The notes below the pieces were generated by a model that was not told the origin of the DNA, did not search any database, and worked only from the letters and a program-made list of their open reading frames with translations. DNA of 64,000 bases from Streptomyces sp. Isolate_45 (GTDB lineage: Bacteria > Actinomycetota > Actinomycetes > Streptomycetales > Streptomycetaceae), in NCBI RefSeq assembly GCF_024721315.2, contig NZ_JANFAK020000028.1:248-64247 (forward strand), read 5' to 3'. Positions within the stretch are counted from its first letter, which is position 1. Every line of letters starts with the position of its first letter. Shown in pieces: positions 40,649-49,505 of this stretch. The position numbers and the translations under genes are program-made.

Positions 40649-42304
40649 ATGACGTACGACGCTGACGTGATCGTGATCGGAGCGGGGCTCGCCGGCCTCG
40701 TGGCCACCGCCGAGCTCGTCGACGCGGGCCGCAAGGTCATCCTCGTCGACCAGGAACCCGAGCAGTCGATCGGCGGCCAGGCCCACTGGTCCTTCGGCGG
40801 CCTGTTCTTCGTGGACTCGCCCGAGCAGCGCCGCATGCGCATCAAGGACAGCCACGAACTCGCCCTCCAGGACTGGCTCGGCACGGCCGGGTTCGACCGG
40901 GACGAGGACGCCTGGCCGCGCCGCTGGGCCGAGGCGTACGTCGACTTCGCGGCCGGCGAGAAGCGGTCCTGGCTGCACGCGCAGGGCGTCCGCTTCTTCC
41001 CCGTCGTCGGCTGGGCGGAGCGCGGCGGCTACGACGCCAACGGCCACGGGAACTCCGTCCCCCGCTTCCACATCACCTGGGGCACCGGCCCGGGGCTCGT
41101 CGCTCCCTTCGAGCGGCGGGTCCGCGCCGGGGTCGCCCGCGGCCTGGTCCGGCTCGCGTTCCGTCACCGCGTCACCGGCCTCGCCTCGACGGCCGGCGTC
41201 GTCGACACCGTCACCGGGGAGGTCCTGGCCCCGTCGGACGCCGAACGGGGCGGCGCGAGCAGCCGCGAGAGCGCCGGCGCCTTCAGCCTGCGGGCCCAGG
41301 CCGTGATCGTGACCAGCGGGGGCATCGGCGGCAACCACGACCTCGTCCGCCGGCAGTGGCCCGCCCGCCTCGGCACCCCGCCCGAGCGGATGCTCTCCGG
41401 AGTGCCCGCCCACGTGGACGGGCTGATGCTCGGGATCACCGAGGACGCCGGCGCGAGCCACATCAACAAGGACCGGATGTGGCACTACACCGAAGGCATC
41501 GAGAACTGGAACCCGATCTGGGCCCGCCACGGCATCCGGATCCTGCCCGGCCCGTCCTCCCTGTGGCTGGACGCCACCGGCCGACGGCTGCCCGTACCGC
41601 TCTTCCCGGGCTTCGACACCCTCGGCACCCTCGAACACATCATGCGGACCGGCCACGACCACACCTGGTTCGTCCTCAACGAGCGCATCATCGGCAAGGA
41701 GTTCGCCCTCTCCGGCTCCGAGCAGAACCCGGACCTCACCGGCAAGTCCGTCCGCGACGTCATCACCCGCGCCCGCCAGGCCGTGCCCGGCCCGGTGAAG
41801 GCCTTCATGGACAACGGCGCCGACTTCGTCGTCGAGCGCGACCTGTCGGCCCTGGTGCGCGGCATGAACGCCGTCACCAAGGAGAACCTCCTCGACGAGG
41901 CCACAGTCCGGCACGAGCTGGTGGCCCGTGACCGGGAGATCGCCAACCCCTTCACCAAGGACCTCCAGGTGACGGCGATCCACGGCGCCCGCCGCTACCT
42001 CGGCGACAAGCTGATCCGCACCGTGGCCCCGCACCGGATCCTGGACCCCGCGGCGGGCCCGCTGATCGCCGTCCGGCTCTCGATCCTGACCCGCAAGTCG
42101 CTCGGCGGCCTGGAGACCGACCTGTCCTCGCGGGTCCTGACCCCCGCCGGCGAGCCGCTGCCCGGGGTGTACGCGGCCGGTGAGGCGGCCGGCTTCGGCG
42201 GCGGGGGAGTCCACGGCTACCGCGCCCTGGAGGGAACCTTCCTCGGCGGCTGCCTCTTCTCGGGCCGCGCCGCGGGCCGCGCCGCGGCGAAGGCGGTGGG
42301 CTGA
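40649..42304 (+). CDS. FAD-dependent dehydrogenase (fumarate reductase/ketosteroid dehydrogenase-like)
   Basis: 551 residues, ATG with GGAGG 11 nt upstream. The dinucleotide-binding motif VIVIGAGLAGLVATAELVDAG starts the protein. The C-terminal FAD block reads LPGVYAAGEAAGFGGGGVHGYRALEGTFLGGCLFSGRAAG. It resembles the single-subunit FAD-binding dehydrogenases found beside steroid or fatty-acid genes. It is divergent from the Nudix operon. The substrate is unknown. Confidence 0.9.
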   Translation: MTYDADVIVIGAGLAGLVATAELVDAGRKVILVDQEPEQSIGGQAHWSFGGLFFVDSPEQRRMRIKDSHELALQDWLGTAGFDRDEDAWPRRWAEAYVDFAAGEKRSWLHAQGVRFFPVVGWAERGGYDANGHGNSVPRFHITWGTGPGLVAPFERRVRAGVARGLVRLAFRHRVTGLASTAGVVDTVTGEVLAPSDAERGGASSRESAGAFSLRAQAVIVTSGGIGGNHDLVRRQWPARLGTPPERMLSGVPAHVDGLMLGITEDAGASHINKDRMWHYTEGIENWNPIWARHGIRILPGPSSLWLDATGRRLPVPLFPGFDTLGTLEHIMRTGHDHTWFVLNERIIGKEFALSGSEQNPDLTGKSVRDVITRARQAVPGPVKAFMDNGADFVVERDLSALVRGMNAVTKENLLDEATVRHELVARDREIANPFTKDLQVTAIHGARRYLGDKLIRTVAPHRILDPAAGPLIAVRLSILTRKSLGGLETDLSSRVLTPAGEPLPGVYAAGEAAGFGGGGVHGYRALEGTFLGGCLFSGRAAGRAAAKAVG

Positions 42305-42369
42305 CCCGGCGCCCCGCGCCCGTCCCCGCCCGTAGGCGCCGTCCGCGGCGGGCCCGCCGGCCGGAGGTG

Positions 42370-42795
42370 TCAGACGAGCCGCTCCGTGACCCGGAACCGC
42401 TCCGCGACGACCAGGGTGTCGTCGTCGACCGTGTACCCCGGGTCGCCGAGCGCCGCGCGCACCGGCTCGGAGTGCCAGAAGCCCTCGTGTGCCGTGCGCC
42501 ATTCGGCCACCGACGCGTACCCCTCGCCCTCGTCGAGGGCGTGCCGCAGGGAGACGTCCGCCAGCCGCAGCACCTCCACGCCGGTGACCTCGACCACGGC
42601 CAGTCCCGCCTCGTCCGAGTCGACCAGGACGGCCCGGTCGCCCGGCGCCGGCAGCGGCTCGCCCTCGGCCTCGTACTCCGCGAGGAGGCCGGTGGTGCTG
42701 GTCTTCGCCCCGCTCAGCACCGCCGCGACCAGCTGGTCGCGCAGCGGCCCGGGGAAGCCGAGGAGGTAGGGAGGAAGATCGTCGAGGGATGTCAT
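42370..42795 (-). CDS. ASCH domain protein
   Basis: 141 residues, ATG preceded by AGGGTGG. The ASCH pattern is visible: LAAVLSGAKTSTTGLL-type start (QLVAAVLSGAKTSTTGLLAEY), GDRAVLVDSDEAGLAVVEVTGVEVLRLADVS, and WRTAHEGFW. The fold resembles PUA and may bind RNA; some members are amidohydrolases acting on modified nucleosides. Cytoplasmic. Confidence 0.88.
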   Translation of the reverse strand: MTSLDDLPPYLLGFPGPLRDQLVAAVLSGAKTSTTGLLAEYEAEGEPLPAPGDRAVLVDSDEAGLAVVEVTGVEVLRLADVSLRHALDEGEGYASVAEWRTAHEGFWHSEPVRAALGDPGYTVDDDTLVVAERFRVTERLV

Positions 42796-43055
42796 GGGGC
42801 CACCCTAGCCACCACCCCCCGGCCGCTCCGAACGATATGGGGAGCGCTCCAACTGGGTTCTCGGAAACACCAGTTGAAACCCGCCACGCAGTGGACTGGA
42901 CCTTGACGTGGAGCTGTGCGTACCGCTTAGCTGTATGTGATCATCCGAGTCCTCACCGGCATGATCCAACCCGCACCACCGCACCGTTTCTCCACCCCCG
43001 TGCGCGCTCCGCGCACGTCGTCCACCCGCGCCCGCGCTCTGGAGGGAACCCGCGG

Positions 43056-44006
43056 ATGTCCCCGCCTCCGCCGCCTCTCGGCCGCGCCCGCAAGCGGGAC
43101 GCACAGCTCTTCGACCCGGCCCTGTGCGACACCGAACTCGTCGACGTACGGACCCAGTTCGCGCAAGGCCGATGGGCCAGGGCCCGCGCCCTCCTGGTGG
43201 GCACCGGCGACGACTGGGACCGCCGCGGCCACCGCGTCGTCGTCCTGGCCGAAACCCCGGCCGCCACCGCCTGGGCCCGCGAATGGCTGCTCGCCGAACC
43301 CGACAGCGCCGACGCGGCCACCCTCCTCGCCTGCGCCACCGTCTTCACGGCCCTGCGGCACAAGGGCACCCCCGAGGCCGCCGACGAGGCCTGCCGCCGC
43401 GCGGCGGGCCTGCTCCCCGCCGACCCCACCCCCTGGCTGGGCCTGCTCATGCTCTCCGGGTCCTTCGGCACGGAGGAGGAGTTCAGCCGGCACTTCGACC
43501 AGGTCCGGGCCCGCCACCGCGAGCACCACCACGCCCACCACCTGATGGTCGCCCGGCTCGCCGAACGCACCCCCGCCACCGGCCAGGACCCCCTCCACGA
43601 GGTCTACGACTTCGCCGCCTGGGCCGCCGAGGAGTCCCCGGCGGACTCCCCGCTCGCCGTGCTCCCCGTCATCGCCCACGCCGAGCGCTACCGGGTCCTC
43701 GCCGCGGCCCAGGGCCGCACCAACCCCGGGGCCGCCGCCGAGCACTGGTCCGGCCGCCGCGCCCGCACCGTGCTGCGCTCCGCCTTCGACTGGTGGCTGG
43801 AGTGGGAGCGCGAGGACCACCCCCGCAACCGGGTCGACCTCAACTTCCTGGCCCACGCCAAGCTCTGCGAGGGCCGCTCCGCCGAGGCCGCCGCCCTCTT
43901 CCACCGCATCGGCGCCCACGCCACCCCGGCTCCCTGGTCCTATCCCGACCGGGACCCGCACAAGGCCTTCCTCGCCGCGCGCAGCGTCGCGCTCGGCACC
44001 GCCTAG
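43056..44006 (+). CDS. Conserved helical-repeat (TPR-like) protein
   Basis: 316 residues, ATG with GGAGGG 9 nt upstream. After a short Pro-rich N-terminus it is wholly alpha-helical with alternating small/aromatic residues (ARALLVGTGDDWDRRGHRVVVLAE, LLACATVFTALRHKGTPEAADEACRRAAGLLPADPTPWLGLLML), as in tetratricopeptide-type scaffolds. I do not recognise a named family. It precedes an amino-acid permease gene by 62 bp and may be co-transcribed with it. Confidence 0.78.
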   Translation: MSPPPPPLGRARKRDAQLFDPALCDTELVDVRTQFAQGRWARARALLVGTGDDWDRRGHRVVVLAETPAATAWAREWLLAEPDSADAATLLACATVFTALRHKGTPEAADEACRRAAGLLPADPTPWLGLLMLSGSFGTEEEFSRHFDQVRARHREHHHAHHLMVARLAERTPATGQDPLHEVYDFAAWAAEESPADSPLAVLPVIAHAERYRVLAAAQGRTNPGAAAEHWSGRRARTVLRSAFDWWLEWEREDHPRNRVDLNFLAHAKLCEGRSAEAAALFHRIGAHATPAPWSYPDRDPHKAFLAARSVALGTA

Positions 44007-44068
44007 CCCCGCCCCGATCCCCCGACCGTCCCCGCAGACCGCTCCCGCTCCCGGAAGGAAGCCCCGCC

Positions 44069-45613
44069 ATGCCGACGGGCAGATCCACCACGCTCAGCGA
44101 ACCGACCGAGATACGCACGTACAAGGGTCAGGACCGCGCCCTGCGCGCCGACCGGCTCGGCACCGCCGGACTGCTGCTCTCCGTACTCGCGGCCAGCGCG
44201 CCCCTCATGGTCGTCGCCGGTGTCATGCCCACGATCTTCGGGGTCATGGGCATCGTCGGACAGCCACTGCTCTTCGTGATCCTCGGCGTCGTCCTCGCCC
44301 TCTTCAGCATCGGCTACGCCGAGATGAGCCGGCACGTCCACAACGCCGGCGCCTTCTACGCCTACATCGCCCGCGGCCTCGGCCCCACCGCCGGAGCGTG
44401 CGCCTCCGTCGTCGCCCTCGTCGCGTACAGCGCCATGCAGGTCGGCGTCTACGGCATCCTCGGCTTCGAGATATCCGGCCTCTTCGCCACCTACCTCGAC
44501 ACCGAGGTCGCCTGGTGGATCCCGGCCCTGCTCGCCGTCGCCGCCACCGGCGCCCTCGGCTGGCTGAAGATCGACCTGAACGCCAAGGTGCTCGGCGTCC
44601 TGCTCCTCATCGAGTGCGCCCTCGTCGTCATCTTCGACGTCGCCGCCCTCGGCAAGCCCGGACCCGAGGGCCTGTCCCTCAGCGCCTTCGACCCGAGCAC
44701 CCTCTCCGGCGCCGGCCTCGGCACCGCCCTGTGCTTCTGCATCGCCGCCTTCGTCGGCTTCGAGCAGTCCCCGGTGTACGCCGAGGAGACCAGCAAGCCG
44801 CACATCGTCGTCTCCCGCGTGATGTTCCTCGGCGTCGGCTTCGTCGCCCTCTTCTTCGCCTTCAGCGCCTGGGCCCTGACCGTCGCCACCGGCCCCGCCG
44901 CGATCACCGACGCGGCCGCGGCCTCCGGCCCCGGCCTGCTCTTCGAGCTGACCGAGACCCGACTCGGCGCCACCTTCACCGACGTCCTGCACGTGCTCTT
45001 CGTCACCGGCATGTTCGCGGCGATGCTGAGCTTCCACAACGTCGTCGCCCGCTACGCCTTCGCCATGGGCCGCGAGGGCCTGCTCCCGGCCCGCTTCGGC
45101 CGCACCAACCCCGGCACCGGCGCCCCGGCCACGGGCTCCCTCCTGCAGACCGGCATCGCCGCCCTCGTCGTCGCGGCCTTCGCGCTCACCGACGACCTGC
45201 CGACGGGCGACCCGACCGCGCCCGTCCTGCGCCTGTTCACCTGGATGGGCAGCGTCGGCGCCCTCGGAGTGACCGTCCTCATGGCCGCGTCCTCCTTCGC
45301 CGTCATCGCCTTCTTCGTCCGCCGCGGCACCGCCGGCGCCCAGGTCTGGCGACTCGTCGCGGCCGGCCTCGCCGGACTGGCCCTGGTCGGGATCGCCCTC
45401 TACACCGTCAAGGACTTCGCCGTCCTGGTCGGCGCCGAGGAGGGCTCCGCGCTCAGCTGGGCCCTGCCCGCCATCATCGCCGTCGCGGCCCTGGGGGGCC
45501 TGGCCCACGGGCTGTACCTGAAGTCCCGCCGCCCCGAGGCGCACGCCCGCATCGGCCTCGGCAACGAGGCGTTCCGGCTGGACCAGGCAGCGGAGTCCAC
45601 CCCGCAAGACTGA
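44069..45613 (+). CDS. APC superfamily amino acid permease
   Basis: 514 residues with 12 or so membrane segments; ATG preceded by GGAAGGAA. It begins cytoplasmic (ADRLGTAGLLLSVLAASAPLMVVAG is helix 1) and shows the APC pattern IARGLGPTAGACASVVALVAYSAMQ and CIAAFVGFEQSPVYAEETSKP, the substrate-binding helix 6 region. Substrate undetermined; probably an amino acid or amine. A perfect hairpin ends the transcript. Confidence 0.9.
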   Translation: MPTGRSTTLSEPTEIRTYKGQDRALRADRLGTAGLLLSVLAASAPLMVVAGVMPTIFGVMGIVGQPLLFVILGVVLALFSIGYAEMSRHVHNAGAFYAYIARGLGPTAGACASVVALVAYSAMQVGVYGILGFEISGLFATYLDTEVAWWIPALLAVAATGALGWLKIDLNAKVLGVLLLIECALVVIFDVAALGKPGPEGLSLSAFDPSTLSGAGLGTALCFCIAAFVGFEQSPVYAEETSKPHIVVSRVMFLGVGFVALFFAFSAWALTVATGPAAITDAAAASGPGLLFELTETRLGATFTDVLHVLFVTGMFAAMLSFHNVVARYAFAMGREGLLPARFGRTNPGTGAPATGSLLQTGIAALVVAAFALTDDLPTGDPTAPVLRLFTWMGSVGALGVTVLMAASSFAVIAFFVRRGTAGAQVWRLVAAGLAGLALVGIALYTVKDFAVLVGAEEGSALSWALPAIIAVAALGGLAHGLYLKSRRPEAHARIGLGNEAFRLDQAAESTPQD

Positions 45614-45642
45614 CGCTTCCACCTCGCATTCGTGCCCCCGAG

Positions 45643-45680
45643 AAGCCCCCGGCGACCGTTTCCATGGTCGCCGGGGGCTT
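45643..45680 (+). terminator. Terminator of the first permease gene
   Basis: Perfect 15-bp arms (AAGCCCCCGGCGACC) with loop GTTTCCAT, 30 bp after the stop codon, followed by CTTCC. Confidence 0.9.
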
Positions 45681-45830
45681 CCGTGCGCAGGGAGTCGATT
45701 TTGGCGGGGAACGGAGCCTCATGGTCTCCTGGGGCGACAAAACCACCGGATCGCGGCACGGGCGACACCACCCAGCTCTCCCGCGCGGCCGTTCCGCCCT
45801 GCCTGTCCGACCCACGAAGGCGAAGACCGT

Positions 45831-47270
45831 ATGAGTGACCGCACCTTGACCGAGGCCCCCGCCGAGGCGTCTTCCCGCCCCGTCGACGCCGGCGACGAGG
45901 GCTACAGCAAGGACCTCAAGTCCCGCCACATCAACATGATCGCCATCGGCGGGGCGATAGGCACCGGCCTGTTCCTCGGCGCCGGCGGCCGCCTCGCCGG
46001 AGCGGGCCCCTCGCTCGCCATCGCCTACGCGGTCTGCGGCGTCTTCGCCTTCTTCGTGGTCCGGGCCCTCGGCGAGCTGGTCCTGTACCGGCCCTCCTCG
46101 GGCGCCTTCGTCAGCTACGCGCGCGAGTTCATGGGGGAGAAGGGCGCCTACACGGCGGGCTGGCTCTACTTCCTCAACTGGTCCACCACCACCGTGGCCG
46201 ACATCACGGCCGCCGCGACCTACGCCCACTTCTGGTCGATGTTCACCGACGTCCCCCAGTGGGTGCTCGCCTTCATCGCCCTGGCCGTGGTCCTCACCGC
46301 GAACCTGATCTCGGTGAAGTACTTCGGCGAGATGGAGTTCTGGTTCTCCCTGGTCAAGGTGGCCGCCCTGACGATCTTCCTGATCGTCGGCATCTACCTC
46401 GTCGCCACCAGCCACGACATCGGCGGCAACACCCCGGGCCTCGCCAACATCACCGACAACGGCGGCATCTTCCCGGCCGGCGTCCTGCCCATGCTCCTGG
46501 TCATCCAGGGCGTGGTCTTCGCGTACGCCTCCGTCGAGCTCTGCGGAGTCGCCGCGGGCGAGACCGAGAACCCCGAGAAGATCATGCCGAGGGCGATCAA
46601 CTCGATCATGTGGCGCGTGGGCATCTTCTACGTCGGCTCGGTCGTCCTGCTGGCCCTGCTGCTCCCCTACACCGCCTACTCGGACGGCCAGAGCCCGTTC
46701 GTCACCGTCTTCGACAAGCTCGGCGTCCCGGGCGCCGCGGGCATCATGAACCTGGTCGTCCTGACGGCCGCCCTGTCCAGCCTGAACTCCGGCCTCTACT
46801 CCACCGGCCGGATCCTGCGCTCGATGGCCATGTCCGGCTCCGCGCCCAAGTTCACCGGTGTCATGAACAAGGGCAAGGTCCCCTACGGCGGGGTCCTCTT
46901 CACCGCCGCCTTCGGCGTCGCCGGCGTCGGCCTGAACTACCTGATGCCCGAGGACGCCTTCGAGATCGTCCTCAACTTCGCCTCGCTCGGCATCCTCGGC
47001 ACCTGGGCGATGGTCATGCTCTGCTCGCTCCACTTCTGGCGGAGGGCGAAGCAGGGCCGACTGGAGCGCCCCTCCTACCGGCTGCCCTGGGCCCCGTACA
47101 CGCAGATCGTGACGCTGGTCTTCCTCGTCACGGTCCTGGTCCTGATGTGGTGCGACGGCGGCGTCGGCCGCACCACCGTCCTGTTCGTCCCCGTCATCGG
47201 CGCCGCCCTGGTCGGCGGCTGGTTCCTGGTCCGCGGCCGGGTGGCGGAGATCGCCGCCTCCCGCCGCTGA
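45831..47270 (+). CDS. Amino acid permease of the AnsP/AAT type (probably asparagine)
   Basis: 479 residues, ATG preceded by GAAGGCGAAG. The family start is clear: KDLKSRHINMIAIGGAIGTGLFLGAGGRLAGAGPSLAIAY, followed by ELVLYRPSSGAFVSYAREFMGEKGAYTAGWLYFLNW and the helix 6 region VFAYASVELCGVAAGETENPEKIMPRAI. It most resembles L-asparagine permease (AnsP) of actinobacteria. It imports an amino acid with protons. The 217-bp upstream region holds no gene I can support. Confidence 0.88.
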   Translation: MSDRTLTEAPAEASSRPVDAGDEGYSKDLKSRHINMIAIGGAIGTGLFLGAGGRLAGAGPSLAIAYAVCGVFAFFVVRALGELVLYRPSSGAFVSYAREFMGEKGAYTAGWLYFLNWSTTTVADITAAATYAHFWSMFTDVPQWVLAFIALAVVLTANLISVKYFGEMEFWFSLVKVAALTIFLIVGIYLVATSHDIGGNTPGLANITDNGGIFPAGVLPMLLVIQGVVFAYASVELCGVAAGETENPEKIMPRAINSIMWRVGIFYVGSVVLLALLLPYTAYSDGQSPFVTVFDKLGVPGAAGIMNLVVLTAALSSLNSGLYSTGRILRSMAMSGSAPKFTGVMNKGKVPYGGVLFTAAFGVAGVGLNYLMPEDAFEIVLNFASLGILGTWAMVMLCSLHFWRRAKQGRLERPSYRLPWAPYTQIVTLVFLVTVLVLMWCDGGVGRTTVLFVPVIGAALVGGWFLVRGRVAEIAASRR

Positions 47271-47284
47271 CGCGACGCACGCAC

Positions 47285-47324
47285 GAGGGGCCCGGCCCGG
47301 GATCGATCCCGGGCCGGGCCCCTC
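47285..47324. terminator. 40-bp perfect palindrome after the AnsP-like gene
   Basis: GAGGGGCCCGGCCCGGGATC is followed directly by its exact complement, so the whole 40 bp is self-complementary with no spacer. It lies 14 bp after the permease stop. As RNA it folds into a very stable stem with a minimal loop. Confidence 0.85.
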
Positions 47325-47348
47325 CGCCGTCCCCCGTACGCGGGAAAC

Positions 47349-47382
47349 GAAGAAGGACCCCGCCGCAGCGGGGTCCTTCTTC
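47349..47382. terminator. Terminator of tRNA-Leu (and backup for the permease)
   Basis: Perfect 15-bp arms (GAAGAAGGACCCCGC) with a 4-nt loop CGCA, directly after the 3' end of the tRNA on the minus strand. It also works for plus-strand transcripts, where TTACTT follows. Confidence 0.88.
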
Positions 47383-47389
47383 TTACTTG

Positions 47390-47474
47390 TGTCCGAGGGG
47401 GGACTTGAACCCCCACGCCCGATAAAGGGCACTAGCACCTCAAGCTAGCGCGTCTGCCATTCCGCCACCCGGAC
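47390..47474 (-). tRNA. tRNA-Leu (anticodon GAG)
   Basis: The 85-nt minus-strand sequence folds as a class II tRNA. The acceptor stem GTCCGGG pairs with CTCGGAC (one G-T), with discriminator A at 47390. The anticodon stem CTAGC/GCTAG encloses loop TTGAGGT with GAG at 47439-47441. A long variable arm and a T arm (GGGGGTTCAAGTCCCCC) follow. It reads CUC and CUU leucine codons. CCA is not encoded. Confidence 0.97.
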
Positions 47475-47641
47475 AAGGTGTCTGTCTCGCGTCCCTCGCG
47501 GGCCGTTCCGACGTGGAAAACATTACCAAACATTCCGGGGGCCCGATCACACCCCCCGGTGACCGGGGAGCGCCCTTGGGCGGAGCGCCGCGGCGAGGGA
47601 GGATGGGGAGGTAGCCGGTACTGATCAGCGGGAGGAACAGC

Positions 47642-48967
47642 GTGAGCGAATCGGGCGCGGGCAGGACCGTCTCCGGCCAGGACGAGGTCGTCGACCTCTG
47701 CCGGGACCTCATCCGGATCGACACCAGCAACTACGGGGACCACTCGGGCCCGGGCGAGCGCAAGGCGGCCGAGTGGATCGCGGAGCAGCTGGCCGAGGTG
47801 GGACTGGAGCCCCAGATCTTCGAGTCCCACAAGGGCCGCGCCTCGACCGTGGCCCGGATCGAGGGGGAGGACCCCTCGCGGCCGGCCCTGCTGATCCACG
47901 GGCACACCGACGTGGTCCCGGCCAACGCCGCCGACTGGACCTACGACCCGTTCTCGGGCGAGATCGCCGACGGGTGCGTGTGGGGCCGCGGCGCGGTCGA
48001 CATGAAGGACATGGACGCGATGACGCTGGCCGTCGTGCGCGACCGCATGCGCAGCGGACGCAAGCCCCCGCGCGACATCGTGCTGGCCTTCCTCGCCGAC
48101 GAGGAGGCGGGCGGCATCTACGGGGCCCGCCACCTCGTCGACAAGCACCCCGGCCTCTTCGAGGGCGTGACGGAGGCGATCGGCGAGGTCGGCGGCTTCT
48201 CCTTCACCGTGAACGAGAACCTGCGCCTGTACCTCGTCGAGACCGCGCAGAAGGGCATGCACTGGATGCGGCTCACGGTGGAGGGCACCGCGGGCCACGG
48301 GTCGATGACCAACAACGACAACGCCATCACGGAGCTCTGCGAGGCCGTGGGCCGCCTCGGCCGCCACCAGTGGCCCGTCCGCGTCACCAAGACCGTGCGG
48401 TCGTTCCTGGACGAGCTCTCGGACGCCCTGGGCACCCCGCTGGACCCCGACAACATGGACGAGACCCTCGCCAAGCTCGGCGGCATCGCCAAGATGGTCG
48501 GCGCGACCCTGCGCAACTCGGCCGCCCCGACGATGCTCGGCGCCGGCTACAAGGTCAACGTCATCCCCGGTCAGGCCACGGCGCACGTCGACGGCCGTTT
48601 CCTGCCCGGTTACGAGGACGAGTTCTTCGCCGACCTCGACCGGATCCTCGGCCCCCGCGTGAAGTACGAGGACGTCCACGCGGACAAGGCCCTGGAGACG
48701 GACTTCGACGGGAAGCTAGTCGACGCCATGCAGGGCGCCCTCAAGGCCGAGGACCCGATCGCGCGGGCCGTCCCGTACATGCTCTCGGGCGGTACGGACG
48801 CGAAGTCCTTCGACGACCTCGGCATCCGCTGCTTCGGCTTCGCCCCGCTCCAGCTGCCCCCCGAGCTGGACTTCGCGGGCATGTTCCACGGAGTGGACGA
48901 GCGGGTTCCGGTCGACGGCCTCAAGTTCGGCGTCCGGGTCCTCGACCGTTTCATCGACAACGCGTGA
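47642..48967 (+). CDS. M20 family metallopeptidase (ArgE/DapE/CPG2 type)
   Basis: 441 residues, GTG start with GGGAGGAACAGC upstream. The di-zinc site is complete: LLIHGHTDVVPA (His-x-Asp), GRGAVDMKDMDA, FLADEEAGG (catalytic Glu pair) and the C-terminal His in GMFHGVDERVPVD. The lid domain contains GTAGHGSMTNNDNAI. It should hydrolyse a peptide or acyl-amino acid bond. Cytoplasmic, with no signal. Divergent from the tRNA and its own unit. Confidence 0.93.
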   Translation: MSESGAGRTVSGQDEVVDLCRDLIRIDTSNYGDHSGPGERKAAEWIAEQLAEVGLEPQIFESHKGRASTVARIEGEDPSRPALLIHGHTDVVPANAADWTYDPFSGEIADGCVWGRGAVDMKDMDAMTLAVVRDRMRSGRKPPRDIVLAFLADEEAGGIYGARHLVDKHPGLFEGVTEAIGEVGGFSFTVNENLRLYLVETAQKGMHWMRLTVEGTAGHGSMTNNDNAITELCEAVGRLGRHQWPVRVTKTVRSFLDELSDALGTPLDPDNMDETLAKLGGIAKMVGATLRNSAAPTMLGAGYKVNVIPGQATAHVDGRFLPGYEDEFFADLDRILGPRVKYEDVHADKALETDFDGKLVDAMQGALKAEDPIARAVPYMLSGGTDAKSFDDLGIRCFGFAPLQLPPELDFAGMFHGVDERVPVDGLKFGVRVLDRFIDNA

Positions 48968-49074
48968 CGGGCCACTCCTAACGCCGGGGAATCGGGAAGG
49001 TGTGCGGATTCCACTGAGAAGAGTGAATGCGCTCATACGCTCGTAGCCCCGGTGGGAACTCCTCGTTACAGGTG

Positions 49075-49099
49075 GTGCGGTCCGCGGCTGGGACCGCAC
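49075..49099 (+). promoter_or_regulatory. Hairpin in the chpH leader, just upstream of the ribosome-binding site
   Basis: GTGCGGTCC and GGACCGCAC form perfect 9-bp arms around a 7-nt loop. The stem ends 10 nt before AGGAGGAAC. Leader structures near short chaplin starts may tune translation. I could not find a convincing BldN-type promoter by eye. Confidence 0.5.
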
Positions 49100-49118
49100 T
49101 TGCCTACTAGGAGGAACA

Positions 49119-49352
49119 ATGCTCAAGAAGGTTGTCGCCGCTGCGGCTGCTACCGGTGGTCTGGTTCTCGCGGGTGCGGGCCTGGCTGTCGCCGACGCGG
49201 GTGCCCAGGGTGCGGCCATCGGCTCCCCCGGTGTCCTGTCCGGCAACGTCGTCCAGGTTCCGGTCCACGTGCCCGTGAACGTCTGCGGCAACACGATCTC
49301 CGTGATCGGCCTGCTGAACCCGGCCTTCGGCAACACCTGCGTCAACGCCTGA
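49119..49352 (+). CDS. chpH: Short chaplin ChpH
   Basis: 77 residues with AGGAGGAAC before the ATG. Signal peptide about 1-26 (MLKKVVAAAAATGGLVLAGAGLAVA), then one mature chaplin domain: SPGVLSGNVVQVPVHVPVNVCGNTISVIGLLNPAFGNTC. Cys56 and Cys74 are the conserved disulphide pair. Chaplins are secreted, assemble into amyloid-like films and coat aerial hyphae, lowering surface tension. Followed by the cell-wall-anchored chaplin, in the same order as S. coelicolor. Confidence 0.97.
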   Translation: MLKKVVAAAAATGGLVLAGAGLAVADAGAQGAAIGSPGVLSGNVVQVPVHVPVNVCGNTISVIGLLNPAFGNTCVNA

Positions 49353-49366
49353 CGCGTCTGAAGACC

Positions 49367-49400
49367 CGGCCCCGGAGCGCTTTCCAGCGCTCCGGGGCCG
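49367..49400 (+). terminator. Terminator of chpH
   Basis: CGGCCCCGGAGCGCT and its exact complement (15-bp arms) with loop TTCC, 15 bp after the chpH stop. Confidence 0.9.
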
Positions 49401-49505
49401 CCGGGCTTTCACGGCCCGATCCATCGACTTTTCGGCGTACCAGGCGGGGGAGCCTGGACGGCCCGGCCGCCGCGCGGCGGCCGTCGACGTACCAACAGGG
49501 GACGA

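Noticed and set aside
47390-47474. tRNA-Leu as an attachment site of an integrated element
   Set aside because: There is no integrase gene, no duplicated tRNA 3' end that I can find nearby, and the flanking genes are ordinary chromosome genes.
48968-49118. BldN-type promoter for chpH
   Set aside because: I looked for CGTAAC/CGTT-like boxes at the right spacing and found none convincing by eye, so no promoter is annotated.
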